DNA of 64,000 bases, taken from the NCBI RefSeq assembly GCF_032854445.1, contig NC_088307.1, positions 26,798,046 through 26,862,045 of the forward strand, read 5' to 3'. The first letter of the stretch is position 1, and every line of letters starts with the position of its first letter. The notes beneath the pieces were generated by a model. That model had not been told where the DNA came from and did not search any database. It saw only the letters and a list, made by a program, of their open reading frames with translations. This DNA is from Liolophura sinensis (Eukaryota; Mollusca; Polyplacophora; Chitonida; Chitonidae). Shown here piece by piece: positions 1 through 13,002 of this stretch. The translations under genes and the position numbers were made by a program.

Positions 1-651
1 AAAGTTTTAGTAAAAACTATTCAAGAAGTGTGGTTTTAAGGGTTATTTTCAAACCTATAATGACGTCAGAGTACCAGAGTAACAGAGGTATGTGGTTCAT
101 AATATAAAATGCTGTATAGCACACATGTTGAAAGTAAAAGAGCAGTGACGACAGAGTGATAGTTGGCAGAAGATTAATGCTTAAAAAATAGCATTGTGCA
201 CGCGCCAAGTTAAGCCAAATTAAGCACCAAATAGGATGCAGCGAAGTTAGTTGCAATCTATTTTATTTCCTAGAAGTCACTGGTCCAGAATTAAACTATC
301 TAAAGGCCACCATACAATTCAGACATTTGAACGCATTTGACACATTGGAAATATTTTTACGCCTATTTTTAGTTGTCCATGTGATGAACCTTGCATCATA
401 TATTTCAATTTAGGCTGCCCCATTATTATTTTATTTTGATACGGTGTCGAGATTTTAGACTATTTTTGAAGGATTAGGTCACCTCTATTTTCACATCTTC
501 AAAATGGCATTTTTCCACAGAGGCTGCAAGACAACAAAAACTCCTACACAAATAAATATATAGTTATATTTATAAGAATACATATATAATGTTAATGGGA
601 GGTTAATACATAACTGCCCTGACTAAGCCAACACAAGCTCTGAAATACACG

Positions 652-740
652 GTCTCACCAATGCCATCACTGTGAGTTCAAGTCCAGCTCATGGCAGATT
701 TCTCTCCGTACATCGTAAAACACCGATCAAATGAAATAAA
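652..740 (+). mobile_element. SINE-A copy with the central domain deleted
   Basis: A tRNA-like segment containing a B-box-like 'gagttcaagtcca' runs as far as 'tctctccgtac' and then joins directly to the tail 'cgtaaaacaccgatcaaatg'. The roughly 130-bp centre present in full copies is missing. A mirror-image case is at 31690-31795. Confidence 0.6.
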
Positions 741-1026
741 CATACGAAACAGAAGACATAGACGTACGTGAGTAAGAATTTGACAGCTGAAGGACTTATT
801 ACTCTCGTTAGTATTACTTTGTTAAAGAACTTCTGAATCGTACGCTCCAGACTGAGGGGTTAACATTGTGCATGAAATACCACAATCGTACGCTTCAAGG
901 ACAGCCCCTAAGTACGTACATGTATAACTGAACGCAAGCGAGATAAAATTCGAAAGATTCCTTCCTTTAGTGACATTTATCGTTCCATCGCTAATCCCAT
1001 GTATAAATTACTTCTGGGCGTTGTGG

Positions 1027-1286
1027 TTTTTTATGATTGATGTTTTACGACTACTTAAGAATATTTTAATTATGGGACGGCGGCTAGCAATATGGTGGGA
1101 GGAAGCAGGGCAGAGCTCGGAGGAAACCCACGACCAGTCGCAGGTTGTTTCCAGACCTTCCCACGTACGGCCGGAGAGGAAGCCAGCATTGGTTGGACTT
1201 GAACTCACAGTAACCGCTTTGTGAGAGGCTTTTGGATCATCATGCTGCGCTATCGCGCTAACCAACTGAGCTTCGGAGGCCTGGGC
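1027..1286 (-). mobile_element. SINE-A, near full length, diverged
   Basis: On the + strand it runs from a T-rich stretch through 'gatgttttacgactactta' to the tRNA-like head 'gcgctaaccaactgagc'. The sense strand is therefore minus, with the tRNA-like end at 1286. All domains are present but with many substitutions. No clear TSD was found, which suggests an old insertion. Confidence 0.75.
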
Positions 1287-2211
1287 CTTATGTATTAATA
1301 CACCTGAAAAGTGTGTGCGCTAACAAAGGCTGCAGACGGGTGTCAGATTTGAAGCGATATCACTGTGTAGGTGCGAAGCGACTGCGTGAGATAACACGAT
1401 AAGCCAGTACAAAGCAAATCTGATACTACATGAGTCAACGGAGCGTCTGAGTACGGTTTTGCCACAAACAGACGTATTTTGCTATAAGGCGTCCTTGTGT
1501 GTTTATATATAGTCGGGTTGGATATATTTATCTTGATACAAGACGACGTTATTGTATGTATATATAGAAACAGTTGTGACAACTGCAGGAGGAAACTATT
1601 TTAAGTTTGACGTGACAAGAGCTAAGAATGGTAGCATTGTATAATGTGGGTCGTTCTATTTGTAATGTGGATGGAGCCCATCATTACTTACACTCGGTAA
1701 AAACGTACAACGCTTGATATTTACGGAGAGGATGCTGGCTATTTACAAAATTAATGAAAGTGTCGAATTTGGACAATTTAAGGTTAGTTCAATATTTGCG
1801 CGATTTCTGTTCTGTAAATGCTGGTTTAGTGCGGTATTATACGGCCAGCGAGATGTCAGCTGTGACAACATGTAGTTGCGCAATAGCATGGACAGTAAAT
1901 GAATAATACTGTCGCAGTGAGTGGATTGTCTCCCTTGACTACAATATCAAAATAGGTACTCTAAAAAGGGAAAGAAATTCCATCCGTTAACTATCTTAGA
2001 ACGTGCTGGCACAGTTGTTTGAGTGTACAGACAAGTTGCTGGATCAAGCTGACAGCACGGACAAACGTCTTGGTTAATTGGTTACTTGGATTGGGCTGGT
2101 GAGGACAACAATAGACGTGGAAGATGTGCTCAGAGTTTATACTTTACGACTACCAACGATTATTTATAAGCAGCAATGAATATAATCTCTTAGCCTTTTT
2201 TTCCCGGACAG

Positions 2212-2294
2212 CATTTAATATTTTAAAAGTTGACACCTACATAATGCTCCACAATATATACCTTTCAATCAGATTTCCTAGAGGATGGGTCAAG
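2212..2294 (+). other. Possible internal exon (strong splice consensus, no homology)
   Basis: A pyrimidine tract ending in 'ccggacag' (AG at 2210-2211) and a consensus donor CAAG|GTAAGT (GT at 2295) bound 83 nt with one frame open throughout (about 27 aa, ending RGWVK). I recognise no domain and see no partner exon. Chance occurrence is quite possible. Confidence 0.15.
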
Positions 2295-3319
2295 GTAAGT
2301 ACAAAGGTGCACAGGTACATATGACGGTCGCAAAAGGACGTATCTACAAGTTGTTTCTTTACTGAACGATTTACGAGAGATGCGGTTATGTTGTTGTTGT
2401 TGTTGTCTCTTTCTTTCCTTTTCCTTTGATTTATCATTTTATTTATCCTCTCTCACCTCCTGAAAAGAAATGAAAGCGATTTGCTTGACAGTTCGGGTTT
2501 AGCATTACAGTATATACGTCATATGACAACGATATCATATAACGATGGCCTCTCTCAACACCAGTAAACACTGGAACGCCATTCCGAGTACACGAAGCAC
2601 TGTTCTGACACAGAGTTTATCAGTCCTTTGCGCATCACCTATTGCTGAGCATCAAATTCTGAATACAGCCCATTCACTATCAAGACTAACAGGCGCTGTT
2701 ACATATACGTGTCAACATGACCAGAGGGGACAGATGACGCACCAGTTTACCAGGTCATTTGATCTGTCATCTAATCGGCAAAGGTGAACAGCCCAGCCAT
2801 ACATTAATTAGGACAAAACGGTGTACGAAAGAACTAGAATATTCTTGACGGATATTTCCACCACTTCAAGGCTGTCGCTGGCAAGTCGTGACTGTATCTG
2901 TACATGATAACATATTTATGAAGCTGTGAAGCAGTCCGACAGCCTATACTTACACTTCTGTGTACACAACAATAGTGAAACGATCTTAGATGAGCCAAAT
3001 AGGAATTTCTAATTCCGCCAATGTCAGATGTGTATACACCACTCTCACTCAATTCACTCAGTCATTCCCTCATTATTTAAAAGGTAGTGAGTTCGAATCG
3101 TGATACCGTAATTTGGGCTGTTTCTTTTTAATCATAAAACTGTGTAATAATTCCATTCAATGGCAGCACCAGTTTCATTCGCGTGAACTGACATCCTTGA
3201 ACATGACTCTCTTCACTCTCACACCGCAAAACGAGTGAAAGAAATGAACGACGTGATCAGAATCTGCTGGCATCTTCTGTGCATATTATATAAATTTATC
3301 AGTATAGTTTCGCCTAGGT

Positions 3320-3381
3320 AATATCGCCACGATATAGCTGAGATATTGCCGATGTGTCGTTAAACCATAATCATTCATTCC
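3320..3381 (+). mobile_element. Micro-retroposon copy 1 with 11-bp target-site duplication
   Basis: The sequence 'cgccacgatatagctgagat' continues to 'gttaaaccataatcattcat' and is bracketed by perfect 11-bp repeats (ttcgcctaggt at 3309-3319 and 3382-3392). The insert is only 62 bp. Three other copies in the window begin at the same point (51038-51106, 63236-63285 and 63603-63677). Confidence 0.75.
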
Positions 3382-3392
3382 TTCGCCTAGGT

Positions 3393-6300
3393 CACATGTA
3401 TTTGCAAAAGACGAAAAACAACAGAAAAAATGAAAACATGTGCTTCGTCTATTGTCTAAAAGCAATACGAATTCATGTGCACAGGGCGCGCAGAAAAATT
3501 AGGTGATGCATATAAAGTCACGCCCTTGTCTATTTGGGCCTATGTATATTGATGTCGATATCAGCAATTCATTTGCGGCAGAATAACTTCACAAAGAACG
3601 TGTTAAATCTCTATTGGATGTTTCACAGAAGGGGATTTTAACACAGCCTTTAAGATCAACAGCTTGTCAGCGTGAAATGCAATTAAATTTCTGCAATTCT
3701 AAACGTCTGCTCTTGCGTGACCCCACAAGAGAGCCATTTTGCCCGGACGCCTTACTGTAAACAGCCATTGATGATAGTCCCTAAGCCACGGTGGTATGTA
3801 CATGTATATCAAGATGCGAGGCCTAGGGACTGTCGGTATAAGAAAAGGCAATTACAACCCTCTTAACATTGGCATATTTCGTGCTCACTCAAGCGACACG
3901 GATGAATACAAATAAGGGCAAGGGATGTTTGTAGTTTAGTTATCTCAGAAGAAACTTGGTGGAGGTGTAAAGTAAACAAACAGTTCGCAACTGCGCAAAA
4001 TATTTGGGATGAATTTCACTTTTCTGGTTTTCTTAAAAGTTTAATAGATGACGGTGTTATTCAAGGCATTAGAAAAAAGTTATCTTTTCAAATTATTTTC
4101 GTTGTTGTTGTTGTATTCTTTATTCAGAGATTTTTAGATATTGCAATAATGGACAAATGCTGGGAAGTGTGACATAGCATACCTTTTTACTCGAAACAAA
4201 AATATTATTTGTGCGAATCCAGGATTCGCCGTTTCATAATAGTGACATTTTGAAATCGGCCTCAGGTTAAACCTCCATCTTGCGTGGTGATCTATTCCCG
4301 AAACCATTCCTTAACATCCGACTATCACCCCATGGTGACCAGGCATCACACTGCTAGTGAGAAGTAAAAATTACCTGGAAAGCGATACTGTGAATAGAAA
4401 GAAATGGCCTTGTGGTATCAGTTCTCGATAACACAGGGAAATAGGTAACAGTATCTCTGAAAACACGCTAATTAAGCCTCAAGCAAGCTAACATAAAAAA
4501 AAACATAACACAGCATGCCTTTGATGGCTTACAGTAAAAACACCAGACTCCTCGCTGATATTGTTATTGTTCATATCTCTTTGTTTTCATGTGTATCTCC
4601 TGATACGATATTTTCTGAAGACACTGGGTTTACTCGTGAAAGACTCTCTCACGCTCTTATCGTCCCGCCCACGCTCGAAATAGCCAAAGAGAGTTGACCT
4701 GAGGCTAAGCGATTCTGACAAGTGCTTAGACAAAACCGGGTTTGCCAACCTGACAGAGAGCGATTAATTCATCACGAAATGCGTTTTAGCGCTGAGTAAA
4801 AATATAGGCATGGTATCACACTTGAATGGCATGCATCATATAAAAACAAAAGTATATTAGGGTATATCAGAGTTCATTGCTTTTTGTGAAAGAAAGCTTA
4901 AACACATCAAGATTTTCCAAAGCACTAATGATCGAATCTTGATACAAAGAGGAGAAATAGATCCATTAAGTTCAATCACAAATCAATTAGTTTGTTTAAC
5001 TGCTGAACTCCCCGGGCAGCCATCGATCTTCTAAGAAAGCTAATGTCGTATGGAATAATTGAAACAGTCCCGTCTTGGAGCCATTGAGAATGTGCTGGTT
5101 AAGTTGCCATGACATGAGAGGCAGTGTGATAAATAAATAAATAAATAAATTATAGCGTGTTGCGCAATGACGAAGAATAGTAAGATATGCGAGGAGAGCG
5201 CGTCGTACAGTGGGATAAATACATTCTCGTGAATACAGTGACACTAGCAATGTCGGTAAGGGTGACGCAACACTTAGCCTACAGCTAGAGAATAACGATC
5301 AGGAATTTTAAAACATGATCGAGAATAGCTCGTTGATCCATGCCTTTATGGAACAATGATTTGATTTTATTACTTCAGTTTGCTTTGTTATTAAAATCAT
5401 ACACAAAACCATTTGGCCATGTAGAACGACTTTAATTTCACCGTGTTGTTCTTTTAGTTGACGTCCTGAGCAGTCATTTTGACTGTGTGTATGTATCCTC
5501 GGGGTTTAACGTCGTACGTAACAATTTTTCAGTCATATGTGTGTGTACATATATTGTATCTTCTTCCGGCAGGGCGAGTATTGTAAAAGTAAAATATTCT
5601 TGAGTGCGGCGTAAAGCACCCGTCACATAAATAAAACCAAACCATATAAAGCGAAGAAAGCATGGAATGTTTTATACTTGTTAGAGTTCGTCAGTAACTC
5701 GCCAAACGTCGGTGGTTCATTTCCCGTGTACTCCGATTTCCTCTTCCTATAATACTAGCAGCTATTGTAAGAATATGTATAGTGGAAAATTCTTCAGTAT
5801 TGCGTTCAGAAATAAAGAGATAAACAAATCAAAACAAATACTACATGGAGACCATTCCGTTCCAGGCCAGGATTGAACTCTGAACCACGCTTATAACAGA
5901 ATCTCTGCCTGTAGTTTCCACAGGCCCCGTTGCATCTCAGTCTAACCCATCTGTGACTGTGAGTTGACTGATTAGCCGAACCGCAGAGAAAAATCAATAT
6001 TTATTCTCTCTCTTTTGTCTTGCACATGTATGTCTGTGTGACTACAGTACTCCAACACAGCGGCTTGCACTATTAAAGGGTGCGCTTTAAATCCCCATGT
6101 CTGATCCACACAGACGACCCTTTTAACGCCAATCTAAAATAAGCTCCTATTGTAGGCCTACAGGGAAACGTCAACTTAACACATTAAACACAAAACGTGT
6201 GTCTCCAAGGCGGAATATGTTCTCATGAATATCCATGAGGTGCTATTTTGTCGCAAATCAATCATGCACTGACCAAATTTAGTTTTTCTCATTTATTAGC

Positions 6301-7060
6301 GATATAATAAACTGACATTTAGTGAGATGTACGTTGGTTCATGTCGCATAATTGCGTAGATTATTAAACAACATGGCTTCGAATTGTGCACGAGGCCTGT
6401 CTGGCCCGTAGGAGAGTAGAAAACTGGAACTGTGCCCTGACAAACAAATGCTGTCACAGTGAGGAAATAAAGCACGAACAGGGTCCTTTAAAAATCGTCC
6501 ATTTCAATCTCACAACAAACTGGGAAACTATGTGAGGGTAACATTAGATTCTTTTCAGAGGCCAGCGGGAGAGGGAAAAAAACAAGCATGTACAGGAATG
6601 TCGCAAACTGACAATAGAGTCTCTGTGTGTAGGTAACCATGATGTATGTCTGTGTTAGAGCTGTGTACGTGATATGAAGGCAAAGTTATGAGTGACATCT
6701 GTTGAGCTGTCAATACCTAACAATCGTTCGATGTTTACATAACACACACAAGCTGTATGTGGATTTGTATGTGTGCGAGATCCCGACACTTGTACGTTGC
6801 TGTGGGGTTCGGTTTGAAGATCGCCATTCCAGCTTCGAGACTCGTGCACAGGTGGACAAGATCAATTGCATAGTATCTCTCTGATTGTAATTTTGCTTAT
6901 ACAAGATATGAGATAGGTAACCAGATATTAAGCTCGCTGTTCAGGTCAAACACGAACAATTTCGAGCATTTTTAGGTAATATATCTCCCTCACTACATGT
7001 ACATATGCTTGTGAACTTTCGGCTTAGTATCAGGTGTAAACAGGATTTAAAGACGATTGC
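3393..7060. other. Intergenic; SINE tail fragment, otherwise nothing recognised
   Basis: A SINE-A tail remnant lies at about 5580-5632 ('aatattcttgagtgcggcgt') and an (aaat)n microsatellite at 5131-5150. The short frames here have no compositional or motif support as genes. Confidence 0.4.
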
Positions 7061-7070
7061 GCAATACGCC

Positions 7071-7142
7071 ATGGCGGCTTCACAATGTCACCCTCCCGCA
7101 GTACAAACGGAAAATGGCGTCCCCGCTGAACATCTGAGTTAA
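7071..7142 (+). other. Short ORF or first-exon candidate with overlapping YY1-type motifs
   Basis: The ATG at 7071 sits in an excellent Kozak context (gccATGG). It opens a 23-codon frame beginning MAASQCHPP that ends in TAA at 7140-7142. A second ATGGCG lies at 7114 within 'gaaaatggcgtcc', a match to the YY1 consensus AANATGGCGNC. YY1 sites overlapping start codons are known from animal promoters. No downstream exon was identified. Confidence 0.2.
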
Positions 7143-9624
7143 TTAAATAGCGACTACTTCAAGGCCCACAAAAAAATTCTTGCATACGGCCCTAAACAAC
7201 TATCGCTCATTAATACATCTTTGCTTGGTGACATTTGAAATAATTATTCGTCTCTCACCATATCATCTCCGGCTTTATGTCAGTGCCTTATGTCAAAGAT
7301 TTGACCAGATGGGGAAGTGTTCACGGGTTTCCTCCAAGTGTAAAGCTAACAGTCTGCGTGCAGATTTTAGACGAAAGAATTGAGCACATTTAGGTCCGAA
7401 AGAATGTCAGACAGCTGACCAAGCGTGGTGTTTTACTCCAGGCACGCCGCAACTCTCTCAACTTATAAACGATGCTTCCCAAATCAAGTAAGCAAACACA
7501 CAATTATAAAATACAATGGTAATTAGATGTATCTAAAGATAACAAACTGTTTGCTAAGTTTCGGGCTCTTGTAAAAAATAGTGCTTAATTTAACTGTTAA
7601 ACTTAAATCAATTATCTAAATGCATGGCTGATTAGTGACCCGAACAATTGAATACAGGATCTAATTGGGTAGACAATATTTATAAAATTTTCAGACTACT
7701 TCCAAGAACAACCATTTAAGATGTTAGTCAAAAGCGCTATGGCCGTCTATGTGATGGGTGAAAATGCGAAAATGGATCGTAAATCTAGGGTGGGTACGAT
7801 AAGGCAGGAAACCGAACTTGACCGGCTAATCTGACCAATCCATGTCCACCTTATAGATAACTTAGCGCAGAATGTCCCAGAGTACAACAGCGTGGGGAAT
7901 AAATCGATGGATCTGATTGGAGGGCTAGGCACACATTGCTCCAGACGGTTTATAACTTCCAACGGATATATGCTTGGCATAATCCCTTTCGATTTTATTG
8001 CAATTGCGGTAATTGATAGCAAGTCCTCGACTTTGCTAGCAAGACGTTTCCGTTTGTCGCTAGGAAGACGATCAATTTTTTGTTGTAAAAACCCTTACTT
8101 CAGTTGTAAACGGGAAGTCTTCGTTTCCCTGTCCGATAATAGATATCGCAAAAGATTGTGAAATTATCAGATCGTTATTAACTTATACAATTGTAAAAGC
8201 TCATATTGTTGTATTTTTAATGTTTGTAGGTACGATAGAGATGATTATAGAGATGGCATCAGATTTCGATTATCTTTTGCAAAAGGAGTATCTAATATGT
8301 AGAACATATGAAAATGTATGTCACACAGAACAGTAGCGCGGGCACTCAATGTGGTAATGTAGGTTAACCTTGTCGTGTACAAAGATTTGTCAAATTTGAA
8401 ACTGAAAGTAAAAACAGCTATTAACTGCAAACTGTTTGTATGCGATTGAGATTAAGCGTCAGGTCATTCGCATACCACTTCTAAACCCCGAAGAAGAGTT
8501 CCAAGGCGATAATCGCGCTACCCATTTCAAACACCGGCTTCCATAGAAATATGTAAGAAATATTAGTCCTCATAAATATCAGATAAAGCGGATAACATGG
8601 TAACATGATAATAAATATCATTTTTCAATGATACGTTGAGGACAGTCAATTTTCTCAGCATGAAATCGAACTGAAATTTCACACTCGTAGATCGAGAACA
8701 ACTTATAGGTATATAAGGTATCTCGCTCTTTGACTGGAACCCATAATGAAAGTGTCCTGCTCATGTACTAAGCATGAATGCTTATCCAGCACACATAGTC
8801 CCGGGTTTAGCGGAAGTAGGTACATCTATGACACAGATCGTCTGATACCCTGAAAGCTTTGTTCATATTTAACAAGAGTGTTATGCTTACTATAACATTT
8901 TAGAACCTTAAAGTGAAGGCGTTTGATGGGAATCCGACGGAGGAGACCAGCTTTCTGACCAACAGACAGATACTATTTGTCATTTTCTTATAGATCGGAT
9001 TAATTGATTACGCCTTCAGATCAAACAGTAAGCTAGAGTAAGCTATATCGATCCACCAGAGAGACTCAAGGCACAAGAGTCCGTCTGATGCCTAGTCGAT
9101 TTGGTCTGATTGGCGTTTGATGCTGCACGCAATAGTTTTTCAGACAGTGGAAAGCGGACAGGTTTGTGAGTGAAGGAAACCGAAGTACCAGGCATAAACC
9201 ACTGACCTTCGGCCTGCTACCTGAAAATCTCGGTGACTGCATGCAAGCCGACGTCGAATAATAGCGACTGTTTGAGTCGAAGATTTGGTTTATAGGGTCG
9301 GCATGACACTCCGGTCATCTAGTTATAATACTAGTGCAAGAAACTACTAACTGTAATGTTAGTAACCGAGTTTTTCAACATATCATCTATCATGATTAAC
9401 AAGGAGCGCCACTTGACCACGGCAAGTGTTTGGCGTCAAAAGGAAAGCTGTTTCATTTTTTACACTCTGAACGAATGGCTGAAAGTGTGTATTAGACTAC
9501 AGTTACCAATGACTAACACACACAGTTTAACAGGAAGGTGTGTGTTGTTTCTCTCGGTGTCGTATACAGCATGCAACGCTGAAATCATGAAAGACTAGCA
9601 GCCTTGGGTGTAAAGCCATAAAAG

Positions 9625-9850
9625 CAGAGCAGTGATGACAATGTGAAAGTTCGCACAAGGTCACACGTAACCTCGTCGATTTACCTCAGTTAAGGTTCTA
9701 TTCAAACTGTTCATGCAAATGCTTAAATAGCAGCAAATCACACTCCTCCAGTACCATAGATCAAGTCAAATTAGTTTTTAAAAAAATGATGTGATGTTAA
9801 TTGCAATTCATTACACGTCATGGATCTAGAATTACTCAAAATGCAAGCTT
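9625..9850 (+). repeat. Dispersed element D, copy with single 48-bp module
   Basis: It begins with 'agcagagcagtgatgacaat' (one module equivalent), then 'gttcgcacaaggtcacacgt', 'ctgttcatgcaaatgctta' and a distal part near 'ttaattgcaattcattacac'. The same order appears at 125-300, 28960-29200, 44190-44420 and 62480-62650. Confidence 0.6.
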
Positions 9851-10203
9851 GCCATCACATTTAACATGTGACATTTAACTAATATTAAAGCAAGAAGTCA
9901 AGGTGTTACGTCCATGTTTATATAAGCACCTATCAAAGATTTGTAACATTCAGAAAATCGTTGGCTAATCAGGGAGTTAATTTCTCCGTGTTCTTTCATT
10001 AAATTTAGCCCCTTTGGCGTCATACACTGAAACTGTGCACTGAAGCTGTACGCTTTACCAAGTAATCTGAAAAGTTTCACTGCTTTATAGAAAAGTTGAT
10101 CGTCTGAAATTCCAGACGTTCAAGTGCTGTCCAACCAAATAGTATGTATGAATGTATGCTAGAGATTTAACGTCTCACTTAATAATTTGTCTCTTATATG
10201 ACG

Positions 10204-10322
10204 ATGTCACATAACATCACCATCATAATCGTCGTCAACATCGTAATCATCATCATCGTCATCGTAACCGTAGTCGTCGTCGTGGCCATCATCGTCATCA
10301 TCTTCATCATTATTGTCATCGT
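10204..10322 (+). repeat. Imperfect (ATC/GTC)n trinucleotide tract
   Basis: Units of atc, gtc, atcatc and gtcgtc alternate over about 120 bp (for example 'catcatcatcgtcatcgtaa'). This is an interrupted microsatellite, without sign of being coding. Confidence 0.8.
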
Positions 10323-11549
10323 GGAATCAACATTGGCACAAGTGCCTCTTGATCGAGAAGCTGCCTAAAACCTATGTCAGCCTTCGTCTGAATCGAAAAG
10401 TTTTTGATTTTGAGCTAAAGTTTGTTTCAATATATGAACATTAATTTTAATACACACATACAAAAAAGTTAGCCCTTAATTTCAAGTCTAAGTCCATGAT
10501 TAGTACGATTAGTTATGATTAGTTCTGATTTAATCTAAAACGGCTTTGTTATCTCGGGACGTTGACGCCAGTACACATGCTTCGGGTTGATAAAAGCAGT
10601 TATTATTTGTGTACGGTAGTACGGCGTTGATGACTAATCAATCAATCGATACATATGTACAACTGATATACACCGCCCTGTCTACACATTCCATGTCAGT
10701 CACATGAAACACATACATTTATATTGCTGTATTGCCGACATATATCCATACTACTTTGATATCAGTGATCTGTATCTGCCACGTATCCACAATCCACTCC
10801 ATCGACTGTTGGTATCATTGGACTGATATTTTGCACTGATATCAAAAAAATCTCGTGGCGATTTTAATGTCAAATGGCTGTATATCTCTACAGCTCGAAC
10901 ATATTGACGCCTTTCTCAAATAACGTGTAACACACGTGCCACAACCTTACACAAAGTCCAAACATTATCAACACCACTCACTTGAAGTTACAACTTTACC
11001 TATGGTTTAACAAACGCTATGAGTGTAAGATTACCTAATGTTAGTTGTGGAAACTAGTATATTATACTTTTACTTGTTTGACATATTTCATTTCTTGGAC
11101 GGAATATTAAAACTTATTCATGGAGGATATGGCCGCCTGATTCAATGCTGTTTAATCCGTGGTGAAGAATTTTTTGTTACTTGTATGATGTTCACTACGT
11201 GTATGGGAGAAAGAAACTGGAGAGGCCGAAACAAATCATATTGGTGGAGAAAGCCGAGCAACTCAAAAGCGGATGTCCTAACCAGACCCTCGCACAATTC
11301 TAGAAAGATTCCACAACACCCTTATACGCTTTTGTCGACCATATGCCCCATAAGAAAAAATTACAAACGCACAAAAAAAGAAAATTATCTATGTCTGAAA
11401 TTCTGAAAGCCTTATATTGAAATTTTGATTATTACTAGTAAAAAATTGCTCTGCGGGATCACCATCAGCTCGCATCAGACAAATATTTAATAACGTGCTC
11501 AACAATTTCTCTCTAACGCAGCGGTGGTCAGATTTATGGGTTGAGAAAA

Positions 11550-11690
11550 CCTTAGTGCAAGCAGTAAACAGCCATCACTGGGAAAGTACCTGACACGAAG
11601 TCGTAGCTGCACTGGAGAGAGCTGGATTCGAACCTGGCACCTCACTGGCCATATGCATGAGTAGACCGATAGTTTAGACATGGGTACATG
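11550..11690 (-). mobile_element. SINE-B head with a perfect B box
   Basis: On the minus strand 'ggttcgaatccagctc' matches the Pol III B box exactly. The following sequence matches no SINE-A domain, so this is a different tRNA-derived family. It does not fold into a complete tRNA. Confidence 0.45.
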
Positions 11691-12299
11691 GATAAATCAT
11701 CGTGAGTGACAACAAACAGCTTTATCTTTAATAACTTGATACCGGTATACTCGACAACGTAATATTTATTTGAACACAAAGGAATTATGACAACGGGGAG
11801 TTTACCCATTATACACATAGTAAACGGACAAATTGTGCAATATATTACTTTTAAACCAAATAACAATCAATCGTTTGTGTGTTTGGATAGAATTCCGTAA
11901 ACATGCCATAAATCTACACGAAAATATAAACACAACATACTGGTGATATCATGATATTGTCTTGCATCTCTAGCCCCGTTATGATGTAAATGTATAAATG
12001 AAACATAAGAAACGATCTATTGCGAATATCACATGGTTCCGGCTTCCAGAAAAGGGGGGTAATAAGTGATCAGACAGTTCATGTTCAAAACGAAGTTCTG
12101 CTTGAGAATATTGACAAATAAATGTCCCAATTCTTGAGTAAACACACGTGACTGGGTATAAAGGAAAAATGATATATTTTCATTTTCCTCATAACAAAAC
12201 GGGGGAAACAATGTCAGAAACAAAGATCTACACCAAATTAACACCATGGCCATAATTAACATTTGTATAAGCACAATTTGATATCGTGTATTCACACAC

Positions 12300-13002
12300 A
12301 AGGTAAATAATTTTTAACTTTGTTCTTTCTTCGAGCTCAGCTCACAAAAAAACGAACATTTTCGTCCGGTCAAAAATCCAAGAATAAACCTCTTGTAACC
12401 ACTATATGGAAAAATAGACAGCATGTGTTCTGACACTTAAAACTTCATTTGTGTCCGGGTAATTCGAATTGTCAACAACCAGGCTTTTGTCCAACACTGT
12501 GAAGTATATAGCCCAGGATCTGTTCATGCAATACAAATCACATGACGAAACACCCCCGTAAGGACAAAAAACATGGCATCACACTGGCGTCATCTTTTAC
12601 GCATTAAGCATACTAAGCTGGAAAACGTGGAAGCACAAGTAGATGTCAGGATCACCAGTTTTGTTGGCAAGCAACGACAAACTACACCTAAACTCGTCTT
12701 CCATGCGACCACTCGCAAACATGTCACACTAGAACATTGCATATTACAACGCTGATGTATCAACGACAACAACAACAACATCATGTGGCGTAACATCCTG
12801 GAATATTTTGTTTGTCCAAGGCTTGCATAGATAAACATTCACACAGCTTTGATATGAATGTTCACGTTCATGCTTGAATGGTTAACACTGCCATGCACAC
12901 AGTCATGGACAGATCTAGCGGTGAACATATACATAGATATCATCCGATCAGCTCTATCACAAAACATGCAGACTGTCCTGTAGAAAGATTTATCATGCAA
13001 GC
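12300..13002 (-). other. 3' flank of the large gene; no clear poly(A) signal
   Basis: Downstream of the TAA (towards lower coordinates) I find no AATAAA or ATTAAA on the minus strand within about 700 nt. The nearest AATAAA that I can see is at 11765-11770. Either the 3' UTR is long, a variant signal is used, or the stop codon is spliced around in another isoform. The short overlapping frames here show no protein features. Confidence 0.3.

Larger units (their letters stand above)
1..2123. other. Intergenic: dispersed-repeat and SINE fragments
   Basis: No coding region is recognisable. Positions 125-300 contain a copy of the dispersed element whose 48-bp module forms the large array at 27.6 kb ('gagcagtgacgacagagtga' followed by 'tagttggcaga'). 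SINE pieces at 652-740 and 1027-1286 are listed separately. The remainder is AT-rich unique sequence. Confidence 0.5.
7143..12299. other. Intergenic: old SINE fragments and an imperfect trinucleotide tract
   Basis: The stretch is AT-rich with no recognisable gene. It contains a SINE central-domain fragment at about 9150-9260, a dispersed-element copy at 9625-9850, the (ATC/GTC)-rich tract at 10204-10322 and a tRNA-like SINE-B piece at about 11550-11690. The 122-codon frame at 11038-11406 has no domain or codon evidence. Confidence 0.4.
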
